Shown piece by piece: positions 37,612 through 46,499 of a stretch of DNA of 64,000 bases. The stretch lies in NCBI RefSeq assembly GCF_900172225.1, contig NZ_FWFO01000001.1, forward strand, positions 1,860,001 to 1,924,000, read 5' to 3'. Below the pieces are notes generated by a model, which was not told the origin of the DNA, searched no databases, and saw only the letters and a list, made by a program, of their open reading frames with translations. The position numbers were made by a program, and so were the translations under genes. Numbering within the stretch: position 1 is the first letter of the stretch; each line of letters starts with the position of its first letter. This DNA comes from Falsiruegeria litorea R37 (GTDB taxonomy: Bacteria; Pseudomonadota; Alphaproteobacteria; Rhodobacterales; Rhodobacteraceae).

Positions 37612-37791
37612 CTACACTAAAGGAGTCCCAGCAGTCAGGAGCCAGTAGGCCAGAGTAGCAATGGCAAGCATCGCTGGTATCGCCCACCAACGGTTCCAAA
37701 TTGAGGTGGGAGCAAAACAATAGCTACAGATACTTCGGGCATAGCGGTTTCTATAATTGCAGCTTTTGCACGTGATCAGTCGTGGGGTCAT
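37612..37791 (-). CDS. 59-aa zinc-ribbon membrane protein
   Basis: ATG 37791 to the stop at 37612. Two CxxC pairs (ITCKSCNYRNRYARSICSYC, residues about 7-23) form a rubredoxin-type zinc ribbon, followed by one membrane helix (WWAIPAMLAIATLAYWLL) and a short tail. Upstream the frame stays open to 37869 into transposase-remnant sequence. The ribosome binding site is weak (GAAGA). I do not recognise a family; similar ribbon-plus-helix proteins are often adaptors of membrane complexes. Medium confidence that it is expressed. Confidence 0.45.
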   Translation of the reverse strand: MTPRLITCKSCNYRNRYARSICSYCFAPTSIWNRWWAIPAMLAIATLAYWLLTAGTPLV

Positions 37792-37944
37792 GAATGGTCT
37801 TCGATCGAGCAGTAGTTGAGTGATATTAGATCCGACAATATAGCATCTACTCATGTCAACACAACGCAAAGACAGCTGCAGAACACGGGGAATATTCTTG
37901 ATCTTGCGTCCAACGCATTGTTTTCAATGCACGACTTTCCAAAG

Positions 37945-38294
37945 ATAACAACTGTGCGGGCAAAAAGTGACGTACAGTAACGCCCGTAATGAACAGGTTG
38001 AGCGGGCGAGCTTGGCTACCACAAACGGCATGCAGCGTGGTATTCACACGACCCTTGGTTCGACCGATCATGCGGTCAGACGGGCCATCATCCGCGCGTC
38101 GTCCACCGGCTGCAGTGCGCCTTGTGTGACCCGTAACCCTTGGCGGCATCTCGCCAACGCAAGCCATTGCGATTGATGAAGGCATTACCACTCAATACTC
38201 GATTGGCATCGACCCGGGGCTGACCGTGCGACTTCGGAAAACAAGGGCCAAGCTTGATCATCTGCCCGTCGGTCAGCCAATGAAGATCGCTCAT
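37945..38294 (-). pseudogene. Remnant of an IS5-family (IS427-like) transposase
   Basis: From ATG 38294 the - strand encodes MSDLHWLTDGQMIKLGPCFP and then KSHGQPRVDANRVLSG, INRNGLRWRDAAKGYG, the familiar N terminus of IS5/IS427 transposases. The frame breaks near 38088. A shifted frame continues with DRMIGRTKGRVNTTLHAV and RPLNLFITG (38077-37945), the next conserved segment. The catalytic C-terminal part is missing, so it cannot transpose. A GCTCCG-TTAC-CGGAGC palindrome at about 38305-38320 may be part of an old terminus. The 37800-37945 stretch holds nothing I recognise. Confidence 0.85.
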
Positions 38295-38419
38295 GGCACA
38301 GCTCCGTTACCGGAGCCGTGAATCACGCAGCGCTGTGAAAATCAACGCATCCTGAACCTGGGCCAAAGGCTTTTATGGCCCCCACCGCAGTGCAAAGCCT
38401 GGCTTGGCCGGGTATTCAG

Positions 38420-39979
38420 TTATTCCCACTCGATCGTGCCCGGAGGCTTCGAGGTGATGTCATAGGTGCAGCGGTTGATGCCTTTGACCTCGTTGATGAT
38501 CCGGGTGGCGGTCTCGCCCAGGAATTCGTGGCTGAAGGGGTAATAATCCGCCGTCATGCCATCCACCGAGGTCACCGCGCGCAAGGCGCAGGCATAGTCG
38601 TATGTGCGACCGTCACCCATCACACCCACGGTACGGACCGGCAGGATCGCAACAAACGCCTGCCAGATGTCGTCATAAAGGCCATGCTTGCGGATCTGGT
38701 CGATATAGATCGCATCCGCCTCGCGCAGGATCTCCAGCTTTTCGCGGGTGATCTCGCCGGGGCAGCGAATGGCCAGACCCGGTCCGGGGAAGGGGTGGCG
38801 ACCGATGAACGACTGCGGCAGGCCCAGCTCGCGACCAAGCGCGCGAACCTCGTCCTTGAACAGCTCGCGCAGCGGTTCGACCAGTTTCAGGCCCATCTTT
38901 TCCGGCAGACCACCCACATTGTGGTGCGATTTGATGGTGACTGATGGGCCGCCAGAAAAGGACACCGATTCGATCACGTCGGGGTAAAGCGTCCCTTGCG
39001 CCAGGAATTCGGCCCCGTCGATGGTGTCGGCGTGTTTCTGGAACACGTCGATGAACAGCTTGCCGATAATCTTGCGTTTGGTTTCCGGGTCCGATTGCCC
39101 GTCCAACTCACCCAGGAACAGATCCGATTCATCCGCGTGAATCAGCTGGATGTTATAATTGTCGCGGAACATGCCGACGACTTCTTCGGCCTCGTTCTTG
39201 CGCAGCAATCCGTGGTCGACAAATACACAGGTCAGCTGATCGCCGATCGCCTCGTGGATCAGCATGGCTGCGACCGAGCTGTCGACACCGCCTGACAGAC
39301 CGCAGATGACTTTCTTGTCGCCCACTTGGTCACGGATCGCCTGAATCATCTGTTCGCGGTAGGCACCCATGGTCCAGTCGCCTGAGAACCCAGCCAATTT
39401 CACAAAGTTCTCGTACAGCTTTGCACCGTTGGGTGTGTGGTGGACCTCAGGGTGGAACTGCACCGCATAGAAATGGCGGCTGGGGTCTGCGGTGATCGCA
39501 AAAGGCGCATTGGGCGAGGTGCCGTAAACCTCAAAACCCGGTGCGATTTCAGAGACATGATCGCCATGGCTCATCCAGACCTGCTCGTCGCCCTCGGCAA
39601 ACCAGCCGTCCAGAATGTCAAGGCTGCTCTTGGGTGTGACATAAGCACGGCCAAACTCGGCGGTGCCGTGGCCGCTTTCGACCTTGCCGCCAAGCTGTGT
39701 CATCATCGTCTGCTGACCATAACAGATGCCAAGGATCGGCACGCCATAGTCGAAAATCTCTTGCGGCGCGCGGGGCGAACCCTCGCGGGTCACGCTGTCG
39801 GGGCCACCGGAAAAGATCACGGCCTTGGGTGCGAAGCTGCGCACAAAGTCCATCGTGACATTCTGATAGGGGTGGATTTCGCAATAGACGTTCAGCTCGC
39901 GCAGGCGGCGCGCAATAAGCTGCGTGACCTGGCTGCCAAAGTCGATGATCAAAAGGCGGTCGTGGGATGTCTGGCTCAT
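38420..39979 (-). CDS. guaA: GMP synthase (glutamine-hydrolysing) GuaA
   Basis: 519 aa. Makes GMP from XMP. The class I glutamine amidotransferase domain (about 1-200) has the nucleophile Cys86 in [12 protein letters not shown] and the His-Glu pair in [10 protein letters not shown]. The ATP-pyrophosphatase domain has the PP-loop [16 protein letters not shown]; the dimerisation domain has [12 protein letters not shown] and the C-terminal [25 protein letters not shown] start at ATG 39979 ([15 protein letters not shown]), the conserved start; the frame is open 12 codons earlier. Confidence 0.98.
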   Translation of the reverse strand: MSQTSHDRLLIIDFGSQVTQLIARRLRELNVYCEIHPYQNVTMDFVRSFAPKAVIFSGGPDSVTREGSPRAPQEIFDYGVPILGICYGQQTMMTQLGGKVESGHGTAEFGRAYVTPKSSLDILDGWFAEGDEQVWMSHGDHVSEIAPGFEVYGTSPNAPFAITADPSRHFYAVQFHPEVHHTPNGAKLYENFVKLAGFSGDWTMGAYREQMIQAIRDQVGDKKVICGLSGGVDSSVAAMLIHEAIGDQLTCVFVDHGLLRKNEAEEVVGMFRDNYNIQLIHADESDLFLGELDGQSDPETKRKIIGKLFIDVFQKHADTIDGAEFLAQGTLYPDVIESVSFSGGPSVTIKSHHNVGGLPEKMGLKLVEPLRELFKDEVRALGRELGLPQSFIGRHPFPGPGLAIRCPGEITREKLEILREADAIYIDQIRKHGLYDDIWQAFVAILPVRTVGVMGDGRTYDYACALRAVTSVDGMTADYYPFSHEFLGETATRIINEVKGINRCTYDITSKPPGTIEWE

Positions 39980-40065
39980 GCGATGGCTCTTAGGTTGCAG
40001 CGGTGTTTTGTGCAAGGGTATTCAGGGAGCCTTGGGGTGAAATGCACAGAGCAGAAGGGTTTGAA

Positions 40066-40497
40066 ATGATCGTCTTGCGCCCAGCAAAGCCAGAGGACGT
40101 GGCAGCAATCGAATCCTGCCTGACGGCTGCCTATGCCACGGCGCGGGCCGAGTTGTCGGACTTGCCAGACGTGACCGGTGGTATCGCCAGCGATGTCGCG
40201 GACAACCTCGTCTTTGTCGCCGAAGACGAAACAAATGTGATTGGTGTCATTGTCCTGGTGGTGCGCAGAGACGTGTTGTTGATTGCCAATCTGGGCGTCG
40301 ATCCAACCAGCTCAGGGCAGGGGATCGGGGGGCGGTTGTTGGCCTTGGCAGAAGATGAAGCGCACAAAAGGAACTGCCGCGCGTTGCAGCTGCGCACGCA
40401 TGCAGGGTTGACCGCGACGCGCGCGATGTATCTGCACCTGGGTTGGGTCGAGATTGAGCAGTCAGGCAATGTCGTTTCGATGCACAAACTGCTCTGA
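40066..40497 (+). CDS. GNAT-family N-acetyltransferase
   Basis: 143 aa from ATG 40066, which has an AGAAGGG ribosome binding site; ATG 40042 is the alternative. GNAT fold: IVLRPAKPEDVAAIESCLTAAY at the N terminus, the acetyl-CoA-binding motif A as LLIANLGVDPTSSGQGIGGRLLALAE (Q/R-x-x-G-x-G/A), and the motif B end GLTATRAMYLHLGWVEIEQ. Substrate unknown. Monocistronic between guaA (divergent) and an MttB-family gene. Confidence 0.88.
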   Translation: MIVLRPAKPEDVAAIESCLTAAYATARAELSDLPDVTGGIASDVADNLVFVAEDETNVIGVIVLVVRRDVLLIANLGVDPTSSGQGIGGRLLALAEDEAHKRNCRALQLRTHAGLTATRAMYLHLGWVEIEQSGNVVSMHKLL

Positions 40498-40633
40498 TCG
40501 GTTCGGTCTGTCGCTTTGCTGTTTAGAACATGTCGCTTTTACCTCTTAAGCGACGCTCCAGACAATCGGACGACACATCGGGTAGGGTAACAAGTGTACC
40601 AACGTGAACACTATCTATCCCGGGGATATTCCT

Positions 40634-42178
40634 ATGGCAGAGGCAAACACAAGGCGCAGATCTCGTGGTGGCGGTGGGGCCGCTCGTCGCGCCGAGCGTA
40701 CAGCGGTCAAAATCGAAACCGCAAAATACATCGAGCGCAACATCCCGAACTTCGAGGTTCTGTCCGAAGAGGCGCTGGATATCATCGAGGCCAACGCCGA
40801 AACCATCCTGGAAGAGGTTGGCGTCAACTTTGTCGACAACCCGCCGGCGTTGGAACGTTGGCGCGCAGCAGGCGCAAGCATTGATGGCGAGCGTGTACGC
40901 ATCCCGCGTGGCCTTGCCCGCGAGCTGATCAAGACCGCCCCGAAACAGTTCACCCAGCACGCCCGTAACCCCGAAAAATCGGTTGTCATCGGTGGCAAGA
41001 ACATGGTCCTGGCGCCTGTTTATGGCCCACCCTTTGTGCGCGACGCCCAAGGTGGCCGCCGGTATGCCACAATGGACGATTTCCAGAAGTTCGTTAAACT
41101 GGGCTATATGTCGAAATGGCTGCACCATTCGGGCGGCACCGTGTGTGAGCCCACCGACGTGCCGGTGAACAAGCGTCACCTGGACATGCTGCTGGCCCAC
41201 ATGACCCTTTCGGACAAGCCCTTCATGGGCTCGGTGACCGAACCCAGCCGCGCGCAGGATTCGGTTGAAATGTGCGAGATCCTGTTCGGTAAGGAGTTCG
41301 TGCAGGAAAATACCGTGATGACCTCGCTCATCAACATCAACTCGCCGATGACGTTTGATGATGTGATGATGGGCGCGATGGAGGTTTATGCCAAGAACAA
41401 CCAGGCCTGCATCGTTTCGCCCTTTATCGTAGGCGGTGCCATGGCGCCGGTTTCGGTGGCGGGTACGCTGACTCAGGTGATGGCGGAATGTCTGGCCGGT
41501 ATCGCCTATAACCAGCTCTGCCGTCCCGGTGCGCCGGTGATCATGGGCGCGATGGTGACCTCGATCGACATGAACTCGGGCGCGCCGACCTTTGGCACGC
41601 CTGAGGCGTCGCACATCACCTATGGCGCGGGTCAGCTGGCCCGCCGTCTGGGGCTGCCATACCGCTCGGCCGGGTCGTTCTGTGGCTCAAAGCTGCCGGA
41701 TGCGCAGGCTGCGTATGAAACGTCGAACTCGCTCAACATGGGGCTCTTGTCCGGTGTGAACTTCATGCTGCACTCGTGCGGCTGGCTCGAAGGTGGCCTG
41801 GTGTCGGATTTCGAGAAATTCGTGATGGATGCCGACCAATTGGGCGTGCTGCACGGGTTGGCAAAAGGCGTCGAGATGGACGAGAACGCGCAGGCCATGG
41901 ACGCCATCCGCGAGGTCGGCCCGGGTGGTCACTACCTGGGGTGCGCGCACACGCAAGCCAACTTCAAGGACGCGTTCTGGAAGACCGAAGTGCTCGATTA
42001 CAAGCCGTTCGAGACCTGGGAAGAAGAGGGCGCGCGGGACACTCGGACCCTGGCCACGCAACGCGTTGAACATCTTTTGGCAAACTACCAGCAGCCGCAT
42101 CTGGACCCGGAAATCGCGGGCAAACTTGCCGCCTATGTGGCCGAGAAAAAGGCATCCATGCCTGACGCCTTCATCTAA
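40634..42178 (+). CDS. Non-pyrrolysine MttB-family (trimethylamine methyltransferase-like) protein
   Basis: 514 aa from ATG 40634; GTG 40604 would add 10 residues. The MttB/COG5598 family transfers a methyl group from quaternary or tertiary amines to a corrinoid protein. The TIM-barrel blocks ALDIIEANAETILEEVGVNFVDNP, FVRDAQGGRRYATMDDF, INSPMTFDDVMMGAMEVYAKNNQACIVSPFIVGGAM and REVGPGGHYLGCAHTQANF are conserved. No in-frame TAG occurs, so there is no pyrrolysine. Non-Pyl members studied elsewhere demethylate glycine betaine, proline betaine or carnitine. An Arg/Gly-rich N-terminal segment (RRRSRGGGGAARRAER) is notable. No corrinoid partner or activase gene is adjacent. Confidence 0.88.
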   Translation: MAEANTRRRSRGGGGAARRAERTAVKIETAKYIERNIPNFEVLSEEALDIIEANAETILEEVGVNFVDNPPALERWRAAGASIDGERVRIPRGLARELIKTAPKQFTQHARNPEKSVVIGGKNMVLAPVYGPPFVRDAQGGRRYATMDDFQKFVKLGYMSKWLHHSGGTVCEPTDVPVNKRHLDMLLAHMTLSDKPFMGSVTEPSRAQDSVEMCEILFGKEFVQENTVMTSLININSPMTFDDVMMGAMEVYAKNNQACIVSPFIVGGAMAPVSVAGTLTQVMAECLAGIAYNQLCRPGAPVIMGAMVTSIDMNSGAPTFGTPEASHITYGAGQLARRLGLPYRSAGSFCGSKLPDAQAAYETSNSLNMGLLSGVNFMLHSCGWLEGGLVSDFEKFVMDADQLGVLHGLAKGVEMDENAQAMDAIREVGPGGHYLGCAHTQANFKDAFWKTEVLDYKPFETWEEEGARDTRTLATQRVEHLLANYQQPHLDPEIAGKLAAYVAEKKASMPDAFI

Positions 42179-42207
42179 CGGTGTCACGCGGGGCTTTGCC
42201 CCCGCAC

Positions 42208-42507
42208 TCAGGCAACGGGCGTTGCGCGGTTGGCCTGGACCAGCTGCGCTTCGCCCATCATGGCAATCAGAACGTCCAAATGACGGGATAGGGAATAGCC
42301 CGCGTCATCCTCTCGCCGCTGCTCGTTCAAGACCCGCTCCACCTCCATCAACCTCATGAGTGCCGCCGCCGGCCGGGGCAGTCTGCCATAGCCAAGAATG
42401 CGCTGCAGGTGACGGTCGCGGTTGTACTCCTGTGCACCGTGCCGGGCTGCGCGGATCAACAGGCGGGGGCGGCGGATGGTCGAAATCATCGTCATCAGAT
42501 CTTGCAT
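42208..42507 (-). CDS. DUF6477-type small protein
   Basis: 99 aa. ATG 42507 follows a GAGGACG ribosome binding site. The body reads MQDLMTMISTIRRPRLLIRAARHG then YNRDRHLQRILGYGRLP and MRLMEVERVLNEQRREDDAGYS, which I associate with the Rhodobacterales-specific DUF6477 family; the match is from memory. It is basic and helical with no membrane segment or signal. Function is unknown. It lies next to and divergent from a DUF6456 regulator, across about 240 bases containing a CtrA-like box. Confidence 0.7.
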   Translation of the reverse strand: MQDLMTMISTIRRPRLLIRAARHGAQEYNRDRHLQRILGYGRLPRPAAALMRLMEVERVLNEQRREDDAGYSLSRHLDVLIAMMGEAQLVQANRATPVA

Positions 42508-42648
42508 AATCGTCCTCACGGGTTCGAATTGTTTCCTGCCTCATTGTTGCCACAACTCTAGCGGGTGTTGCCTTGCCCCGTGTTCGACCGTGCGTTGGTT
42601 TCATGACTGTTTATCTTTTGGAAACAATATTGATAGGTGAGACGGATT

Positions 42649-42663
42649 TTAACGAACCAGTAA
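42649..42663 (+). promoter_or_regulatory. Near-consensus CtrA-type box before the DUF6456 gene
   Basis: TTAA-CGAACCA-GTAA, one mismatch from TTAA-N7-TTAA, 88 bases before ATG 42751, in the divergent region with the DUF6477 gene. It mirrors the box upstream of ctrA (GTAA-N7-TTAA). Control by CtrA is inferred; in Rhodobacter the GTA activator gene gafA is CtrA-dependent. Confidence 0.4.
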
Positions 42664-42750
42664 CCAATGCAGCCATAGGTTGTGTGGGTAACTCGTAGGA
42701 TAACCGTTGGATAACAGGGTCAGCGATTTTGCCATTGAGGATGCAGTGAC

Positions 42751-43884
42751 ATGAACAATACCTCCGCTTTACCGGTTCCGCGTTGGGTTCCCGAGGGTGC
42801 TCGGCGATACCTGGCGCATACCGAAGCGGGGCGGTCGATCCGGGATTTGGCGCGTGGGGCGGGGTGTCATGCCTCAACTGTGCTGCGTCAGATCCGCAAG
42901 GTCGAACTGCGGCGGGACGACCCGTTGGTGGATGCTGCACTTCAGGCGCTGGCCCAGACGCATTTCCCTCCGATCGGCACAGGCAATAGCGCCGCTTTGA
43001 GGGCCAATTCGAGGGACGCAGCCAAGATGGCATCTCCAATTCCGACCGCAGAGCCGCTGGATACCGCAACTTTGGATGTCGAAGCAGCACGTGTGCTACG
43101 TCGCCTATGTGAAAGCGGCGCAGTTCTGGCCGTGGCCGAGGATATGGATAAGGCAGTCGTCGTGCGCGACGATGGCCAGTCTGGAAGCACGCGGACAGCT
43201 GTGGTGGATTGCACCATCGCACAGGCATTGGCTTTGAAGGATTGGATTTCCTGTAACAACCCGGGCCGCATCAGCCGATACAGGATCACAGCCACCGGAC
43301 GTAGCGCATTGAGCCAATTGTTGGCCGAGGCTGAAAACCGAGCACGCTCGCGCAACGACAACGGTTTTGCCGAGGCCCAAGCGCCATTTTCGGGGCAGGG
43401 CGAGGACACGCACGAAGACGATGCCGGACGCCCCCGTCGGATCCGGTACAACATGACCGAAAGCCCGTTGGTGGCGTTGGCCAGGCGCAAGGATCGTGAC
43501 GGTCAGCCGTTTCTGGATGACGGGCTGGTGCGGGCGGGCGAGCGGTTGCGTGAAGATTTTGAACTGTCACAGTTGGGCCCCAATGTGGCCCAAGATTGGG
43601 ACAGATTCCTTACGGGTGGTGGGCGCGGTGGCTTTGCAGCGGATCGTGGAACCAGCCATGGACCGATGGATGCGCGTAACCGCGTTTCACGGGCGCTTGC
43701 GGATCTTGGCCCGGGGCTCAGCGATGTTGCCCTGCGATGCTGTTGTTATCTGGAAGGATTGGAAACGGCCGAGAAACAATTGGGCTGGTCGGCTCGGTCC
43801 GGCAAAATCGTACTGCGCATCGCCCTGCAACGGCTCAAGCGGCATTATGACGATCTGACCGGCAGCGATCAGATGATCGGTTGA
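42751..43884 (+). CDS. DUF6456/helix-turn-helix regulator, GafA-like
   Basis: 377 aa. The N-terminal part (about 1-65) looks like a helix-turn-helix (PEGARRYLAHTEAGRSIRDLARGAGCHASTVLRQIRKVE). A middle region (about 105-200) resembles a winged-helix (ARVLRRLCESGAVLAVAEDMDKAVVVRDD; ISRYRITATGRSALSQLL). The C-terminal third (about 230-370) is the DUF6456 domain: SPLVALARRKDRDGQPFLDDGLVRAGERLREDF, then NRVSRALADLGPGLSDVALRCCCYLEGLETAEKQLGWSARSGKIVLRIALQRL. This layout matches the GafA/GafYZ regulators that switch on gene transfer agents in Rhodobacter and Caulobacter, as I remember them. Assignment as GafA is inference. Confidence 0.8.
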   Translation: MNNTSALPVPRWVPEGARRYLAHTEAGRSIRDLARGAGCHASTVLRQIRKVELRRDDPLVDAALQALAQTHFPPIGTGNSAALRANSRDAAKMASPIPTAEPLDTATLDVEAARVLRRLCESGAVLAVAEDMDKAVVVRDDGQSGSTRTAVVDCTIAQALALKDWISCNNPGRISRYRITATGRSALSQLLAEAENRARSRNDNGFAEAQAPFSGQGEDTHEDDAGRPRRIRYNMTESPLVALARRKDRDGQPFLDDGLVRAGERLREDFELSQLGPNVAQDWDRFLTGGGRGGFAADRGTSHGPMDARNRVSRALADLGPGLSDVALRCCCYLEGLETAEKQLGWSARSGKIVLRIALQRLKRHYDDLTGSDQMIG

Positions 43885-44082
43885 GACCAAAAGGCGAGGG
43901 GCTCCCGCCCGTCGACGATTTTTCTTGGCAGCAAAAACGCCTCCCGTTGGGCCCAGCGCCGCGCTTCGCGCGGCGCACCACCGTCTGCTGCAGGCGGAGC
44001 TTGCCGGTGTGACGGGGGCCAAGCAGCACGTATGGAATAATCTTGTCCTTGCATCGTGGGGTGCGGGTAATAAGTTCTCGCT

Positions 44083-45012
44083 ATGAACTTCACACTCCGC
44101 CAACTGCAATATTTCAAGGCTCTGGTTCAGCAGCGCAACTTTGGTCGCGCGGCTCAGATATGTCATGTCTCGCAACCCGCGCTTTCGGTTCAGATCAAAC
44201 AGCTCGAAGACCTGATGGGCGGCGCCCTGGTCGAACGTCACGCCCGCGATGTGGTGCCGACGCCCTTGGGGCGCGACGTGCTGGCGCTGGTCGAAGATGT
44301 GCTTGGTTCTGCTGCACGCCTCGACCGGCTTGCCCGCGACCAGAGCGACGGGCGGCGGTCGCTCTCGCTGGGGATCATTCCAACCATGGCGCCCTATCTA
44401 CTGCCCGGTGTTCTGGCCGCCTTGCGTGCGGGTGATCTGTCCCTGCAGGTTCAAATCCGCGAAGCGCGCACCGAACGGCTGATCGCTTCGCTCAAGGCCG
44501 GAGAAATCGATGCGGCTGTTCTGGCCTTGCCAAGCGCCACCAAAGGCCTGAGCGAGCACACGCTGTTCGAAGATCGTTTTTTGCTGGCCGGGTCCGAGGG
44601 GCGTTTACTCGGCTTGCCTCAGGGAGCCGATGCAGTGCGGCCAACCGACCTGAAATCCGCCCATCTCATGCTGCTTGAAGACGGTCATTGCCTGACCGAC
44701 CAAGCGCTCGAAGTGTGTGGTCAAGACCGTAACAGTGCCCATATTAATATGGGCGCGTCCTCGCTACCCACTTTGTCACGCCTTGTGGCCGAGGGGTTCG
44801 GCTTGACCCTGATGCCGGAACTGGCCGCGCAATCAGAGCTGGCTGCTGTGCCAGGTTTGAACCTGATCCGCTTTTCTGACCCCGAACCGGCGCGCACCGT
44901 TGGCCTAGTACGGCGTGACACCACCAGCGGCGACGGATGGTTCGACGATCTGGCTGCGCTGATCCGCGAAGTGGGCGAGGGGATTGTCTCAAGTTGCCGG
45001 ATCTCAACCTGA
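44083..45012 (+). CDS. oxyR: OxyR-type hydrogen peroxide sensor (LysR family)
   Basis: 309 aa LysR regulator. The N-terminal helix-turn-helix is FTLRQLQYFKALVQQRNFGRAAQICHVSQPALSVQIKQLE. In the sensor domain, Cys203 in LLEDGHCLTDQAL and Cys212 in LEVCGQD reproduce the two redox cysteines of OxyR with the same 9-residue spacing as E. coli Cys199/Cys208. On peroxide these form the disulfide that switches the regulator on. Neighbouring genes do not include katG directly, but a peroxiredoxin gene lies about 1 kb downstream (45951-46499). Confidence 0.93.
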   Translation: MNFTLRQLQYFKALVQQRNFGRAAQICHVSQPALSVQIKQLEDLMGGALVERHARDVVPTPLGRDVLALVEDVLGSAARLDRLARDQSDGRRSLSLGIIPTMAPYLLPGVLAALRAGDLSLQVQIREARTERLIASLKAGEIDAAVLALPSATKGLSEHTLFEDRFLLAGSEGRLLGLPQGADAVRPTDLKSAHLMLLEDGHCLTDQALEVCGQDRNSAHINMGASSLPTLSRLVAEGFGLTLMPELAAQSELAAVPGLNLIRFSDPEPARTVGLVRRDTTSGDGWFDDLAALIREVGEGIVSSCRIST

Positions 45013-45098
45013 TGACATTTTCGGGTTTGAAGGGCCAAGCGATAGAATGAAAATGATAAATTATCACTCCGGTATTCTTTGTCCCTGACGAGAGCGGC

Positions 45099-45776
45099 CT
45101 AGCGCCGCGCCTCTAGAATATCCAAAGATAAAAGCCCCGCTGTCACAGCGCCTTCTATTAATCCGGGTGCGATAATGTGGCCCAATGCCCGCAGAGCCAT
45201 GGAAGGTTGGATCAGATCCGGGATCTGGACGGTCTTTGCCCCGGACGCATGCGCAGATCGTACTCCTGTTTCGCTGTCCTCGAACGCAACGCAATCCTGC
45301 ACATTAACCCCCAACTCAGCCGCTGCCTTGTGAAAGATCTCCGGGTCAGGTTTGGGCCGTGACACCTGATCTCCGCCGATCACGAACTCGAAATGGTGCA
45401 ACAACTGGGCTGCTTGCAAACGTTGTCGAGCGTCCGCCGTTTGGGTCGAAGTTGCCACGGCCAGAGAATGCCCGTTGTGATCAAGCAACTGCACCAACTC
45501 CAACGCGCCCGGTTTTACAGGAACACCTTGGGCATACCTCGCGTCAATCCGTCGGCCCCATTCGTCGTTGAACACATCCAGTTCCATCGCTCCGTTCAGG
45601 CTTTCGCGGATAATGCGAACAGGCTCTGCTCCACGAAGTCCGATACATTTCAGAAACGTGTCAAGGTTGTCTGGTAATGAAAAATGCCGCCGTGTTTCAA
45701 CGAAACTCTGCAGGCAGAGGCGCTTTGTGTCGAGCAATAGACCGTCCATATCAAATATCACTGGGGACAAAGTCAT
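45099..45776 (-). CDS. HAD-superfamily phosphatase (beta-phosphoglucomutase/phosphatase-like)
   Basis: 225 aa. HAD motif I is VIFDMDGLLLDT, motif II LAVATSTQT, and motif III/IV CVAFEDSETGVRSAHASGA (with Lys in RPKPDPEIF). The alpha-helical cap between residues 18 and 90 places it with the beta-phosphoglucomutase/YniC-type subgroup. ATG 45776 has an AAAGG ribosome binding site; the open frame upstream is unsupported. Substrate probably a small sugar phosphate; not identifiable. Confidence 0.9.
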   Translation of the reverse strand: MTLSPVIFDMDGLLLDTKRLCLQSFVETRRHFSLPDNLDTFLKCIGLRGAEPVRIIRESLNGAMELDVFNDEWGRRIDARYAQGVPVKPGALELVQLLDHNGHSLAVATSTQTADARQRLQAAQLLHHFEFVIGGDQVSRPKPDPEIFHKAAAELGVNVQDCVAFEDSETGVRSAHASGAKTVQIPDLIQPSMALRALGHIIAPGLIEGAVTAGLLSLDILEARR

Positions 45777-45900
45777 TCGCGAACCTTTCGCAAGTAGCGG
45801 CCGGCTTCCAAGTGAGCCATTTCTGACAGCTAAACGTTCGGCCATTGGTTCAATGGCGCACTGAGCTAGACCATTTCGACCATATTCATTGGCCCCAAAC

Positions 45901-45926
45901 AAAAACAGGCCCGCCTGAGCGAGCCT
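45901..45926 (-). terminator. Intrinsic terminator of the peroxiredoxin gene
   Basis: Read on the - strand: AGGCTCGC-TCAG-GCGGGCCT stem (45926-45907, one G-U pair) followed by GTTTTT. It ends the peroxiredoxin transcript about 25 bases after the stop. Confidence 0.85.
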
Positions 45927-45950
45927 GCCAATTTAGTTGCCGTTGCCAGC

Positions 45951-46499
45951 TTACGCGGGCTCTGCGGTCTTGGCTTCGACCAGGTGCTTCAGCACGGTCT
46001 CGGGCGACGAGACGCCATAGGGGTCTTCGGGGCAGTTGTCCATCAGGCCGGGCTCTTCGAACCAAGCTTCGACCACGCCGTCTGTAACGATGGCTGCATA
46101 GCGCCAGGACCGCATGCCAAAGCCCAGGTTGTCCTTGTCGACCAGCATTCCCATCTTGCGGGTAAACTCGCCCGAACCGTCCGGGATCACCTTGACGTTT
46201 TTCAGGTTCTGACCTTCGGCCCATTTGTTCATGACAAAGCTGTCGTTGACGGACATGCAGTAAATCTCGTCGATGCCTTGCGCCGCGAAATCACCGTGGC
46301 CGTTTTCGAAACCGGGCAGCTGGTAGGTCGAGCATGTGGGAGTGAAAGCACCCGGCAGCGAGAACAGGACGACGCGCTTGCCTGCAAAGTAGTCAGCGGT
46401 GGTCTTGTCTTCCCAGCGGAAGGGGTTGTCGCCGCCTACGGCCTCGTCGCGGACACGGGTGTGAAAGGTCACGTCGGGCAGTTTTGCACCAGCTTTCAT
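45951..46499 (-). CDS. Peroxiredoxin of the Prx5 (type II) family
   Basis: 182 aa. Thiol peroxidase reducing H2O2 and organic peroxides. Peroxidatic Cys56 lies in SLPGAFTPTCSTYQLPGF, the Prx5 signature. The characteristic LGFGMRSWRYAAIVTDG block is present, and a second Cys occurs near the C terminus in LMDNCPEDPYG, the region where a resolving Cys lies in some family members. Length is normal for alphaproteobacterial hybrid-free Prx5 (no fused glutaredoxin). Its location about 1 kb from oxyR suggests peroxide-inducible expression, but no OxyR box could be verified by eye. Confidence 0.92.
   Translation of the reverse strand: MKAGAKLPDVTFHTRVRDEAVGGDNPFRWEDKTTADYFAGKRVVLFSLPGAFTPTCSTYQLPGFENGHGDFAAQGIDEIYCMSVNDSFVMNKWAEGQNLKNVKVIPDGSGEFTRKMGMLVDKDNLGFGMRSWRYAAIVTDGVVEAWFEEPGLMDNCPEDPYGVSSPETVLKHLVEAKTAEPA

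Noticed and set aside
40604-42178. Possibility of a pyrrolysine-containing MttB
   Set aside because: The frame has no in-frame TAG and is continuous to TAA at 42176-42178.
43956-43976. GCGCCGCGC-TTC-GCGCGGCGC hairpin before oxyR
   Set aside because: A strong stem but with no T tract on either strand and no obvious target; not called as a terminator or regulator.
45840-45885. On the - strand, TGGTCTAGCTCAGTGCGCC looks like the D-arm of a tRNA
   Set aside because: No acceptor stem, T arm or CCA-side partner can be folded and the anticodon arm does not close properly; at most a tRNA-derived scrap.
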